A stretch of 56,889 nucleotides of DNA from an uncultured Microbacteriaceae bacterium (GCA_937872445.1 CALMSL010000040.1:1-56889); one strand, 5' to 3'; positions 1 to 7,336 are shown, counted from the stretch's first letter. The notes: a model not told the origin generated them from the letters alone. A program made the numbers and translations.

Positions 1-3
1 TTG

Positions 4-18
4 GTAGCTGGGGCGGGA
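4..18. repeat. 15-bp copy of the tRNA-Met 3' end (possible att site)
   Basis: The 15 bases GTAGCTGGGGCGGGA match positions 7336-7350 exactly, which are the 3' acceptor strand and part of the T stem of the tRNA-Met gene. The match stops before the T loop, so this is not a second tRNA. Direct repeats of a tRNA 3' end at both borders are typical of integrated elements. That this is an attachment site is an inference; the window edge hides what lies further left. Confidence 0.4.
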
Positions 19-59
19 CCGCTCGTGGGTCGTGCGCGTCCCTGCGTGAGGGCGCGGAT

Positions 60-77
60 CACCGGCTCAAGCCGGTG
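60..77 (-). terminator. GC-rich hairpin downstream of the nucleotidyltransferase gene
   Basis: CACCGGCT and AGCCGGTG form an eight-base stem with almost no loop, about 40 bases after the stop of the minus-strand gene that ends at 117. There is no clear T-tract, so termination is only a plausible role. Confidence 0.3.
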
Positions 78-116
78 GACAAAATCCAGGGTTGGGTGTG
101 CCCAGAACAGTAGGTC

Positions 117-800
117 TCAGGAATCCTTCGAAAAGCGGCGACCCTGAAGTTCCGCCTCATCTACCCATCTGCGGCGCAAGTCAGCCAACCACACTCTCTC
201 CTTCTTGTTCAGTCGCGCTCGGTCGGGCACCAACCCAAACACCGTTTTCACGTGCCCGACGATGTCGGTTTTCGGGCCACCTGTTGCCGCGTAAAGCACT
301 TCCACCGCTAACGCCGGGGACGCGCCCTTCGTCAACAGGGCGACGATCTCCCGAGCATCCTTCTCACCTTTCTCAGTATCCGGCCGGTCTAGCAGCGCGG
401 CAAATTTCGTCGCCACGTGCGCCTCAAGCGTGAGTAGCAGCCAACCCCTTACAACTTGGTCGTCCGTGTACTGGGTCAAAACGCTTACATCAAGGAGTAG
501 CTTGTTGCCGAGAGCTGACTCGTGGGGAATGTAGGCGTCTACGTGCACACCGTTCACGGTGCCACGAACTTTGCGCCCACCACTATGGAGGTTGTTCTCG
601 CTATAGTCCTGCAAAACGTCACGCAGGGTCGAGCGTAGTTCAGGGCTGTTTATGATGAGGTCAATGTCGAGGCTAATGTCACCGCCAACCCGAAGAAATG
701 TTGCCCAACCGCCAATGAGGATGGATGGCTCGAGGTCGTGCCCGAGGCTGTCCACGAGTGCGCGCAGCCGACCCAGCTCGTCCTCCGTAACGAGAGGCAA
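117..800 (-). CDS. AbiEii-like nucleotidyltransferase (putative toxin)
   Basis: Protein of 227 residues. Residues 28-50 contain LIGGWATFLRVGGDISLDID, the GG-W and D-x-D arrangement of minimal nucleotidyltransferases such as AbiEii toxins. A later segment (about residues 125-155) with conserved KFAALLDR and KDAREI resembles the helical part of AbiEii/DUF1814 proteins. The start is a TTG directly after the TAA of the upstream gene, with AAGAGG eight bases before it, so the two genes look translationally coupled. AbiEii toxins transfer nucleotides to tRNA or other targets in cis with an AbiEi antitoxin; activity here is inferred from motifs and gene order only. It could also be a housekeeping-type nucleotidyltransferase. 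Confidence 0.6.
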   Translation of the reverse strand: MPLVTEDELGRLRALVDSLGHDLEPSILIGGWATFLRVGGDISLDIDLIINSPELRSTLRDVLQDYSENNLHSGGRKVRGTVNGVHVDAYIPHESALGNKLLLDVSVLTQYTDDQVVRGWLLLTLEAHVATKFAALLDRPDTEKGEKDAREIVALLTKGASPALAVEVLYAATGGPKTDIVGHVKTVFGLVPDRARLNKKERVWLADLRRRWVDEAELQGRRFSKDS

Positions 801-1382
801 TTATCGTGCCTCTTGATCCCAGTCGCGACCCGCGAAGAACTTGTCGCGAAGAGCATGACGAAACTCAGATGCTTGCCACCCCGGCGTTGCGAAAAGGTCG
901 ACAAACGTTTGTGCGAGACTCGAGAACCCGTCCCATTCACGCACAGCCCGATCATCCATGTGCAGCAACCGCACTTCGTCACCGTTTGGCAAGCCCGCAA
1001 GAGGGGTGGAAACGTAGGCGATCCGCGCGTCGATGTGGGCGATGGTGTTCATGCCACCGAGGTGATGAATAGCAGCATCCGGCCCTCCCCACACTACCGA
1101 CCGGCTATCAAGTGCATCCATAGTAGTCCACGCCATAGTGTCTGCAGGGAGATTGCGCGCTGCGCAGGCGACCGTGAGTACCTTCTCGGGGCTCACAGTA
1201 GAAAGGCCCCCGCCCCTGTAAGAGGTGAGTGCGCCGATATCCAACAGTTTTTGACAAGCGAATCGCGCAGTCGCCCAAGGCACTCCGGAGGCGTACGCGA
1301 GATCGGCAATACTCTCCCATTGCCGCTGCCCATTGATTGAGCGATCGACGAGCGTGCGCCACACGAGCTCATTCTGCTTCAT
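801..1382 (-). CDS. Winged-helix protein, putative partner (antitoxin) of the AbiEii-like gene
   Basis: Protein of 193 residues starting at an ATG with a strong AGGAGG site. The first 60 residues read as a winged helix-turn-helix (ESIADLAYASGVPWATARFACQKLLDIGAL), like the N-terminal DNA-binding domain of AbiEi antitoxins and related regulators. The remainder has no motif I recognise. It immediately precedes the nucleotidyltransferase gene (TAA abuts TTG), the same order as antitoxin-toxin in AbiE operons. It is shorter than and not obviously homologous to classical AbiEi in its C-terminal half, so the antitoxin role rests on context. AT-rich bases upstream (1390-1440) may hold its promoter. 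Confidence 0.55.
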   Translation of the reverse strand: MKQNELVWRTLVDRSINGQRQWESIADLAYASGVPWATARFACQKLLDIGALTSYRGGGLSTVSPEKVLTVACAARNLPADTMAWTTMDALDSRSVVWGGPDAAIHHLGGMNTIAHIDARIAYVSTPLAGLPNGDEVRLLHMDDRAVREWDGFSSLAQTFVDLFATPGWQASEFRHALRDKFFAGRDWDQEAR

Positions 1383-2034
1383 GCGTCCCTCCTATCAATA
1401 AAACATGATACCGAGATAGTAACAAAACTTGCTACCGATCTATTACACTCTCCCAATACCTGCGGCTTTGGGGCCTCGCAGGACGCCCTCGAACGCAGTG
1501 AACGATTCCGGCTCGCCCGCCTACCAACGAGGGCGGCAGACCAGCAGGTTGGCGAGCGGACTCGCTAAAGAGGCGGCAATGTTGAGCCCGGGCGGGATTC
1601 GTCCCCACCGGCGCCGCATCCACGCCACTGAACGCGCCGTGGCTGACTGCGCGGCGTGGGCCCACGAAGGTTCCAAGCGACACCCCACCAACGAAAAAAT
1701 GGTGCCCCAAGGGACACCATTTTCTTTCGTGGGGGTTTCATTCAATTGAAAAGTGCTGGTCAGCGGGCATCGCCAAACCTAGCAACTGCCTCGATTCCAA
1801 GCTAGCGAACACTAATTTCCAGAACAACTCTCGGGTCCACCCGTTTGGCGCGCCCCATTTTTTCGTTTACCGCAACGCGGGTGTCCGATGCCTAAAAGTA
1901 GGGAATGCTATCCAAGTAATCGTCAAAATGGTACGTTTTCGTTGCCTGGGGGATACAGGGAACACTGTCCAACAAGGGTGCCGCTCGATAAGCCCTCAGT
2001 AGTCAGAAATACTAGGAAAGCTAGGAGCGATCGA
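1383..2034. other. 650-bp stretch without a convincing gene
   Basis: It lies between the divergent pair 801-1382 (minus) and 2035 (plus). The first 60 bases are AT-rich and probably hold the promoter of the minus-strand operon. A hairpin with T-rich right arm lies at 1682-1736. Short open frames here show no protein-like composition or ribosome binding sites, so I call none. Confidence 0.4.
1682..1736. terminator. Long hairpin, probable terminator
   Basis: ACGAAAAAATGGTG on the left and CACCATTTTCTTTCGTGG on the right form a long imperfect inverted repeat around a CCCCAAGGG centre, with A-rich and T-rich arms that would work on either strand. The right arm resembles that of the hairpin at 3572-3603, suggesting a shared origin. 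Confidence 0.55.
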
Positions 2035-2394
2035 ATGGGAATCTTTAGCCCTTCTCCAAAAAAGATGTTGTGGCGCATCGAGGACTCCCTTCGGAGTCAA
2101 GGTCATTCTGATCTCGACCCAAGGGTTGTAGACCTCTCTCTACTGCCTGGATACAGCCAAATAGGTTCAATGGGTGTTCCTGCACTAGCCCTCTCTTTGG
2201 ACCTCTACTGGAGGACTCAACTTTGTCTATTTATCAAGGAAAAAATGTGGGGCTACGCGACAGTGAAAATTACGGATGGCCCATCTTCTGAGTTAGGCGA
2301 AGTTTTAGAGTTTGGCTTCGCCCCGGCATCCAAGAACATCACGCACGAGATTCTTCAGATCGTGGAGGATCTCCGTGAAGCGGAAAATGCCTGA
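2035..2394 (+). CDS. Hypothetical protein, 119 aa
   Basis: Start chosen at ATG 2035 because TAGGAGCGATCG precedes it with good spacing; the frame is open further upstream (to 1888) but that part has no protein-like character. The sequence begins MGIFSPSPKKMLWRIEDSLR and continues with a probable mixed alpha/beta fold; no membrane segment or catalytic motif is seen. Low GC for this genome and no recognisable family. It is followed after about 80 bases by a DUF2510 protein, and that gap contains no convincing gene. Confidence 0.5.
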   Translation: MGIFSPSPKKMLWRIEDSLRSQGHSDLDPRVVDLSLLPGYSQIGSMGVPALALSLDLYWRTQLCLFIKEKMWGYATVKITDGPSSELGEVLEFGFAPASKNITHEILQIVEDLREAENA

Positions 2395-2478
2395 TTGGGA
2401 AGACGAAGCAGCCAAAGACTGTCGAGCAGCGAGTTTTGAGGGCTAAAGAGCTTAAAGCAATGAGGGCAGGCTAATAGT

Positions 2479-3030
2479 ATGAATGAGTCGCAGCGGGAAC
2501 CAGGCTGGTACGCGTACGACGCGCAAACAGAGCGCTACTGGGACGGCACCCGTTGGACTAATCAAAGCAGACAATCGGACGGAAGCAGTTCACCTCAACC
2601 GCCTTCTCGCCACTTCGTACCACCGCTAGGTGTAAACGACACGGAAGAAAGTTCCTACCAATCGCCCGAAGTGGGAGCAGCCCCACGTGCCTCTCAAGCT
2701 CACGAAACATCGCAGACGTGGCAAGCTCAACGCCCAGTTCTGTTCGTAGCGCTGATAGGGGCTGCGCTCCTGCTTGTCGCGATGGCTCCGCTGCCGATTG
2801 GCTTTTATGGTTTCCTGCGCTTAGTAATCACTATTGCAGCGATCTGGACTGCGATAGCCGCCTCAAAGTCCTCTCAGGCTGCGTGGGTGCTTGTCGCCAC
2901 CGTGACCGCCATCGTCTTCAATCCACTAATCCCGGTCTGGCTGACGAAAGAGATATGGGTCCCAATCGACTTCATCGGCGCAATCACCATGGCCATAGCG
3001 GGCTTTCGTATCCACCGCCCCGCTCGCTAG
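2479..3030 (+). CDS. DUF2510 domain membrane protein (C-terminal part DUF6804-like)
   Basis: Residues 7-30 (EPGWYAYDAQTERYWDGTRW) are a clear DUF2510 motif, a short Trp-rich domain common at the N-terminus of actinobacterial membrane proteins. A Ser/Pro/Gln-rich linker follows to about residue 85. The rest has four hydrophobic segments, with FNPLIPVW and WVPIDFIGA between the third and fourth, which resembles DUF6804 proteins. It should sit in the cell membrane with the DUF2510 domain in the cytoplasm; the function is unknown. The ribosome site is weak (AGG about ten bases upstream). Confidence 0.65.
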   Translation: MNESQREPGWYAYDAQTERYWDGTRWTNQSRQSDGSSSPQPPSRHFVPPLGVNDTEESSYQSPEVGAAPRASQAHETSQTWQAQRPVLFVALIGAALLLVAMAPLPIGFYGFLRLVITIAAIWTAIAASKSSQAAWVLVATVTAIVFNPLIPVWLTKEIWVPIDFIGAITMAIAGFRIHRPAR

Positions 3031-3069
3031 ACACAACACGCTATCTTTGACTGGTGCCATAATCCTTGA

Positions 3070-3453
3070 ATGGCAAGCATCTTTGAAAAAAGCATCATGC
3101 GCGATATCGATAAGCGTCTGAAGCAGGCATGGCCAAGAATAGTTTCCGAGATTGTACCGTCCGACTATTTCCACGGCGGTCTTGCCCTACGTGTGTGGCT
3201 CAACGAAGTCGTCCTCCACGATCTGACCATTTACAAAGAGCGGTGGGTTGTGTTCATGACACCATCGCACCCTGACCTTCCTGATGATCGGCCCCCGCTG
3301 AAACGGTCAGCGTACGAATTGCCAGTGGGTTTCGCCGCCCCACCACGCGAAGTCACCCCCGCGTTCGTGGGCCTGCTTCGCGAGAATTGGGAAGGTTCCC
3401 AATTGATGCGCCAAGTCTTGCTCGACCAGATGAAGGACGAAGTGGAAATCTAG
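3070..3453 (+). CDS. Hypothetical protein, 127 aa
   Basis: The ATG is preceded by CATAAT and six bases, matching the leaderless pattern common in this window, so this start is credible without a Shine-Dalgarno site. The protein has no signal peptide or membrane segment; it has a mixed charge pattern with motifs such as WLNEVVLHDLTIYKERWVVF but no family I recognise. It is the last plus-strand gene of the small-gene run and is followed by a hairpin at 3572. Confidence 0.45.
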   Translation: MASIFEKSIMRDIDKRLKQAWPRIVSEIVPSDYFHGGLALRVWLNEVVLHDLTIYKERWVVFMTPSHPDLPDDRPPLKRSAYELPVGFAAPPREVTPAFVGLLRENWEGSQLMRQVLLDQMKDEVEI

Positions 3454-3571
3454 ATGACGAAGCCTGCGAACTGTAGTGATTTGTCGTCGCAGAGATTTCT
3501 GGCCTTGGACAAACAAGACAGGCTCTCATGACTCAGTTGGCAGGAAATTGAGCGACGCTCGACCAACAAAC

Positions 3572-3603
3572 AAATGGCACCCACGAGGGGTGCCATTTTT
3601 TCG
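3572..3603 (+). terminator. Rho-independent terminator
   Basis: AAATGGCACC and GGTGCCATTT form a strong stem with a short loop, followed by a run of T. It lies 120 bases after the hypothetical gene ending at 3453 and could also stop transcripts coming from the minus-strand HEPN gene, whose stop is at 3845. Nothing else is seen between 3604 and 3844. Confidence 0.7.
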
Positions 3604-3844
3604 TGGGGGTGTCAATCTTTGGAATACTCCTGATCAGACGGGCACCCGTCGCATGAATCTGCAAGCAATACCAGGCCAAGAGTTCATTGTTTCCAAGTTG
3701 ACACACACGGTTGTCGACTAAGCACACGTTCGCTCAGGAGTGCTTCGCCACTTGATCACATCGAGGCCAAACCCAGTGGACTTGTTACGCCGTCGAGGTT
3801 GTGATTGATGGGGATGAGATGCCTTTGAGCGCTGCTCTCTGCCG

Positions 3845-5077
3845 TCAAGCCCATTGAACATCCTCTATGTTCGCCTCCCTAATATTCGCCCCCTTGAGAT
3901 TGACTCCTTTGAGGCTTGCGCCTTTGAGGTTAGCGTCGGTGAGTTTCGCCTCCGTAAAATCCGCACCGTCAAGATTCGCACCAGCAAAGTTCACCTTTCG
4001 TAGATCTGAACCGGCGAAGTTCAGCGTCGCGCCGTCCAGCGTGGCGCCTGTCAGATTGGCCCCTCGCGTGACGTATTCGGCGTTGTACCCAGCGGGCTTA
4101 ATGTTCCGGGTATCAGAGAGAGTCGTGCCCTCAAAGAACGCACCGCTGAGGTTGGCGTCGGTGAGGTCCACGCCACCCATTTGAGCGCCTTTGAAGATGG
4201 CTTTGGTGAGAATCGCGCCTTTGAGGTTAGCGTCGGTGAGTTTCGCCTCCGTAAAATCCGCACCGTCAAGATTCGCACCAGCAAAGTTCATGGATCTTAA
4301 GTCGGCACCTGAAAAATCTGGCCCAACGACGGCCAACTCTTCCTGTAATTCGTCAGAATTCGACTCGCTATCCCGCACTTGAGCCGAAACGGCCGCCTTC
4401 CGATCAGCTTCCAGTTCAACCTGAGTGCCGAAGCTTGCATCTGACGATGATGACCTCGTCGGTGCATTGACGACTTGACCATAAGAAGAGAGGTCCACGG
4501 ACGAGCGCAGCGCCATGAGTTCAGTTGTCACGTCCGCGTCTATTGATTCGCAAAGTCGAATCATAGAGTCGAGTGCACGCCAGGCATAATCGCTCGCATG
4601 GTCTGCACCACCTAGGTGCTTGTTCACATTCCGCACACCAATTAGCTCGAACGCCCAACCGCGATGATCCCGGCTCAATTTTGAGCCGAAGATTCGCGGC
4701 CATTGCTTCGTCAAGAGGATCAAACACACGCTGACGTCAAAAGCATTTGCGCATTCTTCCATCGTCCCTGATTCGGGTAGCCGGCGGTTCCTGCGAACGT
4801 CCTCAATTGTTGGACTCTTTTCATAGACAAGGGTCTCCAAGACACCTTCAGCCCACCAGGACTCTCCGTACTTGTCCGCGATTCCTTGACACACGTACAA
4901 CGAAAGTGGGTTTCTCAGGATTGCGAGTCCAGATGCCACCAACTCCCCATTTGTAGCCATGCTCTCCCTCTCCCGACCATCCTGATCTGCACCCATCAGT
5001 GAGCCTCTCGTCCTTGCCGACGTGTCCAAGTTTGGCAGATGGTCGGTGAGCTCTGTCGGCAGTTGGTGAGTCGTCAT
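3845..5077 (-). CDS. Swt1-like HEPN domain fused to pentapeptide repeats
   Basis: About 410 residues. Counting from the longest frame (GTG 5092), residues 46-190 match the Swt1-family HEPN domain: a helix with LLTKQWPRIFG, then VRNVNKH carrying the Rx4-6H motif (R154, H159) that forms the active site of HEPN ribonucleases. A low-complexity Ser-rich, acidic linker follows to about 255, then some 30 pentapeptide units of the A(D/N)LxG type to the C-terminus, predicting a right-handed quadrilateral beta-helix. Two near-identical blocks reflect an internal duplication. The start is uncertain: ATG 5077 has GGAAAG upstream; ATG 4960 has an even better GGGAG and begins just at the HEPN domain. Swt1 HEPN domains occur in toxin and defence proteins; an RNase acting with a pentapeptide targeting or inhibitory arm is my inference. 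Confidence 0.7.
   Translation of the reverse strand: MTTHQLPTELTDHLPNLDTSARTRGSLMGADQDGRERESMATNGELVASGLAILRNPLSLYVCQGIADKYGESWWAEGVLETLVYEKSPTIEDVRRNRRLPESGTMEECANAFDVSVCLILLTKQWPRIFGSKLSRDHRGWAFELIGVRNVNKHLGGADHASDYAWRALDSMIRLCESIDADVTTELMALRSSVDLSSYGQVVNAPTRSSSSDASFGTQVELEADRKAAVSAQVRDSESNSDELQEELAVVGPDFSGADLRSMNFAGANLDGADFTEAKLTDANLKGAILTKAIFKGAQMGGVDLTDANLSGAFFEGTTLSDTRNIKPAGYNAEYVTRGANLTGATLDGATLNFAGSDLRKVNFAGANLDGADFTEAKLTDANLKGASLKGVNLKGANIREANIEDVQWA
3918..4290 (-). repeat. 76-bp exact duplication inside the pentapeptide-repeat gene
   Basis: Positions 3918-3993 and 4215-4290 are identical over 76 bases, encoding NFAGANLDGADFTEAKLTDA and neighbouring residues twice. Exact nucleotide identity, rather than only protein-level similarity, points to recent duplication or gene conversion within the repeat array. 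Confidence 0.9.
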
Positions 5078-5081
5078 GCCG

Positions 5082-5255
5082 CTACTTTCCACTACCCGAC
5101 TTCTTCATTGTGAAGTTGCCGTTGCCTTGGTTGACCTTGGTGTATCCACCAAAGGAGTTACCGGAGCCTGACTTCTGGTTTAGACGTGCGGCGCTTACCC
5201 CCTTCGAGGATGAGCCTCCCTTGCTGTAGCTGCCTCCGCTGTTTTTCTTCGCCAT
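5082..5255 (-). CDS. Small Gly/Ser/Lys-rich protein, 57 aa, upstream of the HEPN gene
   Basis: ATG at 5253-5255 with AGAAAGGAAATAAAC before it, a good ribosome site. The protein starts MAKKNSGGSYSKGGSSSKGV and ends NGNFTMKKSGSGK: very basic, low-complexity, no Cys, no hydrophobic segment. Its TAG lies only four bases before the ATG at 5077 of the HEPN-pentapeptide gene, and it overlaps the longer GTG start at 5092, so the two are almost certainly co-transcribed and probably coupled. I do not recognise a family. A charge-neutralising partner, antitoxin or nucleic-acid-binding peptide are possibilities, all inference. Confidence 0.65.
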   Translation of the reverse strand: MAKKNSGGSYSKGGSSSKGVSAARLNQKSGSGNSFGGYTKVNQGNGNFTMKKSGSGK

Positions 5256-5318
5256 GTTTATTTCCTTTCTAGGTTGCGTGAGCGAAATATTCCAGCTTCG
5301 TGTATTGACGATTGATTG

Positions 5319-5519
5319 TCAAGAACTTCTTTGGACCCCACCAATCGCGACACAAAGGTCGCCCTCGGGGCATTCAAGAGTGAACTGAGCGGCTCCCCAA
5401 ACTAAGCGAGCGAGCATGTTGCTGCGGTTGCAACCCAATTTGCCATTCGCCCGATAAGAGTGTTTATGACAGGTATTTTGCGACCAACTCTGGCAAGGCA
5501 CGCACACATTTAGTGGCAT
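5319..5519 (-). CDS. Possible small Cys-rich protein, 66 aa
   Basis: An open frame with two CxxC-like elements: VCVPCQSW near the start, then CHKH, and ECPEGDLC towards the end, reminiscent of a zinc-binding fold. The ribosome site is poor (AAGG touches the ATG) and no partner is evident, although it would lie just upstream of the small Gly/Ser-rich gene on the same strand. It may be spurious. Confidence 0.25.
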   Translation of the reverse strand: MPLNVCVPCQSWSQNTCHKHSYRANGKLGCNRSNMLARLVWGAAQFTLECPEGDLCVAIGGVQRSS

Positions 5520-5529
5520 CCTTGCTCAC

Positions 5530-5757
5530 ATGACACGAGTTTTAGCCGCCTTCGATGAATCCAATCCCGGTGGACGTCGGATGGTGATCACTCACCCATT
5601 CGGCCTGGAGGAAGGTGACTGGAGTGAGCAGTTCGACTCCTCCATAGTCGAGCTGACTCTCAATGGGTCGGATTCCGTTGACATTGTTTTCTTCGATGGC
5701 CAGAAGACGAGCATGTATGCCGGAGATGAGTTTGTAATCTTCCGAACCGCACATTAG
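5530..5757 (+). CDS. Hypothetical protein, 75 aa
   Basis: A short open frame that reads like a small beta-rich protein (SSIVELTLNGSDSVDIVFFD, then MYAGDEFVIFRTAH). There is no Shine-Dalgarno site; the leader has no clear -10 either. No membrane segment, no known motif. It is divergent from the minus-strand genes below 5520. Confidence 0.4.
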   Translation: MTRVLAAFDESNPGGRRMVITHPFGLEEGDWSEQFDSSIVELTLNGSDSVDIVFFDGQKTSMYAGDEFVIFRTAH

Positions 5758-5822
5758 CAAGCGGTCCGCGTGCTTCCGGGTTCGGATCGACAACTCTTGC
5801 CCAAACCTAGCGCAGGTAAATC

Positions 5823-6167
5823 TCAGCGCGGAGGAGCGCAGCAGCCGTCGCAGCCGTGTATGGCAACATCCCGGCCTGCGCGCGCGTTGAAGCCAACGTC
5901 GTCCGGGTCGGGGTGCCCGACACCGTGCGGGCAAAGTCGCTCCGCGGTGTGTTTGTCTTCTCTCCAGTTGATGGGCCACGCCACCATGTGGTGGTCGCTC
6001 GGGCTATGAACCCAGCAGAAGGTGCCAGCACATTGGTCGGGCCGATGCACATTGGTCAGAATACCGCCGCGGACCGCGACCAGATCCCCGGCGGCAAAGT
6101 TGCGCGCGGTCGCGGCAAAGCTGGCGTGATCGGGCGAAAGGGAGTCGTTCTCGTCTTCTGGAGTCAT
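5823..6167 (-). CDS. Cys/His-rich conserved-looking hypothetical protein, 114 aa
   Basis: ATG 6167 is preceded by TAACCT and six bases (leaderless pattern), which supports this start. After an acidic N-terminus the chain has HRPDQCAGTFCWVHSPSDHH, then WPINWREDKHTAERLCPHGVG, then HPDPDD and a C-terminal CDGCC. The spacing of Cys and His and the CPHGVGHPDPDD string look like a structured metal-binding protein. Proteins with such a CxGxxCxxHxPSdHh pattern are, to my memory, seen in actinobacteria and their phages, but I cannot name the family. Function unknown. Confidence 0.55.
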   Translation of the reverse strand: MTPEDENDSLSPDHASFAATARNFAAGDLVAVRGGILTNVHRPDQCAGTFCWVHSPSDHHMVAWPINWREDKHTAERLCPHGVGHPDPDDVGFNARAGRDVAIHGCDGCCAPPR

Positions 6168-6347
6168 GGTTGGAGGTTAGCGGCAGCGTCAGACACCGAA
6201 AAGTATCGATATGTCAGTCGGAAGTTGCTCTGATTGCGCCTTCTGCAATCTCACGTCGAGATGGGTGACGTCCACCGCTCCCCGTTACGCGCCTGTACGC
6301 TTGGGTGAACCTCACGTATCCAAGCATCTAGTCGAGCGGAACCCACC

Positions 6348-6944
6348 GTGAAACTCACAATCAGCCTGCAGGTCACTCTCGACGGCGTCGCACAAGCGAA
6401 CGGCGGCAATAACGAGGACATGGATCCTGGTTTCACCCGTGGTGGCTGGGCGCTCCCCCTCGGTGACGACGAGGGCGTGCAGTACATCCTCGACACCTGG
6501 CGCCGACCCGAGGCGTTCCTCATGGGACGGAAGACTTTCGAGATGTTCGCGAGATACTGGGGCGCCCGGAGCGAGGACGGCGGATTCGGCGAGGCGATCA
6601 GCTCGAAGCCCAAGTACGTGGTGTCGAACACGCTGACCAACCCGACATGGGAAAGCTCTACGGTGATCTCAGGAGACGTGGCCGCCGAGATTCGCAAGCT
6701 CAAGGAGCAACCCAGCGGTGAACTGCTCTTGGTCGGCAGCGCGCGTCTCGCACGCTGGCTACTCGAGAACGAGCTCGTGGATGAGATCAATCTCGTCCAG
6801 TTCCCGGTGATCGTCGGCGCCGGCGAGCGCTTGTTCCCGCAGGAGGGCGCCGACTTCGGGCTCGAGCTGCTCGACGCCAAGGTATTCGACACGGGCGTCA
6901 TCGGCCTGACCTACCGAGTCGCGGGCCGTCCCACCTACGCCTGA
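6348..6944 (+). CDS. Dihydrofolate reductase family protein (RibD C-terminal domain)
   Basis: 198 residues, starting at GTG 6348 with GAGCGGA upstream. MKLTISLQVTLDGVAQANGG is the typical opening of the RibD_C/DHFR-like family; FLMGRKTFEMFARYWG and KPKYVVSNTL follow, and LLVGSARLARWLLENELVDEINLVQFPVIVGAGERLF matches the family core. These proteins bind NADPH in a Rossmann-like fold; many are stand-alone reductases of unknown substrate, so neither folate nor riboflavin reduction is proven. Family assignment is firm; its presence in the island may be cargo. Confidence 0.85.
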   Translation: MKLTISLQVTLDGVAQANGGNNEDMDPGFTRGGWALPLGDDEGVQYILDTWRRPEAFLMGRKTFEMFARYWGARSEDGGFGEAISSKPKYVVSNTLTNPTWESSTVISGDVAAEIRKLKEQPSGELLLVGSARLARWLLENELVDEINLVQFPVIVGAGERLFPQEGADFGLELLDAKVFDTGVIGLTYRVAGRPTYA

Positions 6945-7336
6945 CGAGACGGCGCGAAGTTCTGCTCTGCCCGGAATGCCTAGCAGAACCGACACTCGCT
7001 CGATCACGTCGACATTGATGCGTTCAGTGTGGCCGCGTCTAGTGTGAAAACGGATAGCGGTCTTCACCAGTAGGAAAGTTTCGCCATGATTGGCCCGGCA
7101 AGGCCCGAACTAAGCGTCGTGTCTCAGCGGCAGGAGAACTTCGTGAGCTTGAAGCCTTCACCACCCACATGATCGTCAAATCTAATTGAGGCGACATCGC
7201 CAGCTTGTAAACCTGCTGTAACCTCATTCGTCATTCCCGCCGAGAGGTCGCCCGACATTATGGCAGCCTCAACGTATGTCCCATTGGGGCAGCCCGCCAT
7301 CTGTAGCTGGGGAGGTGTGTGAGTTCAGGACATCTG
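6945..7336. other. 390-bp gap before tRNA-Met with gene debris
   Basis: No intact gene. It contains a minus-strand coding remnant (7124-7300), a 33-bp repeated unit carrying a tRNA-Met fragment and an IS481-end-like sequence (7298-7345). Nothing convincing is seen in 6945-7120. Confidence 0.5.
7124..7300 (-). pseudogene. Truncated coding remnant next to tRNA-Met
   Basis: The minus strand from ATG 7300 to TGA 7124 reads MAGCPNGTYVEAAIMSGDLS and continues with well-formed protein (LQAGDVASIRFDDHVGGEGF), 58 residues. There is no ribosome site, and upstream the frame runs into the duplicated tRNA 3' end and IS-like sequence and then stops, as if the 5' part of a longer gene was lost by recombination at that point. 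Family unknown. Confidence 0.35.

Noticed and set aside
1-18. A second tRNA-Met gene at the window start
   Set aside because: Only 15 bases match and the T loop is absent; it is a tRNA fragment at most.
738-1340. 200-codon plus-strand frame
   Set aside because: Antisense to the winged-helix gene, no ribosome site, unbalanced composition.
1429-1749. 106-codon plus-strand frame in the intergenic region
   Set aside because: It runs through the terminator hairpin and has no protein-like pattern or ribosome site.
2376-2478. Short frames between the two small genes (e.g. MPDWEDEAAKDCRAASFEG)
   Set aside because: Under 25 codons, overlapping the previous stop, without support from composition.
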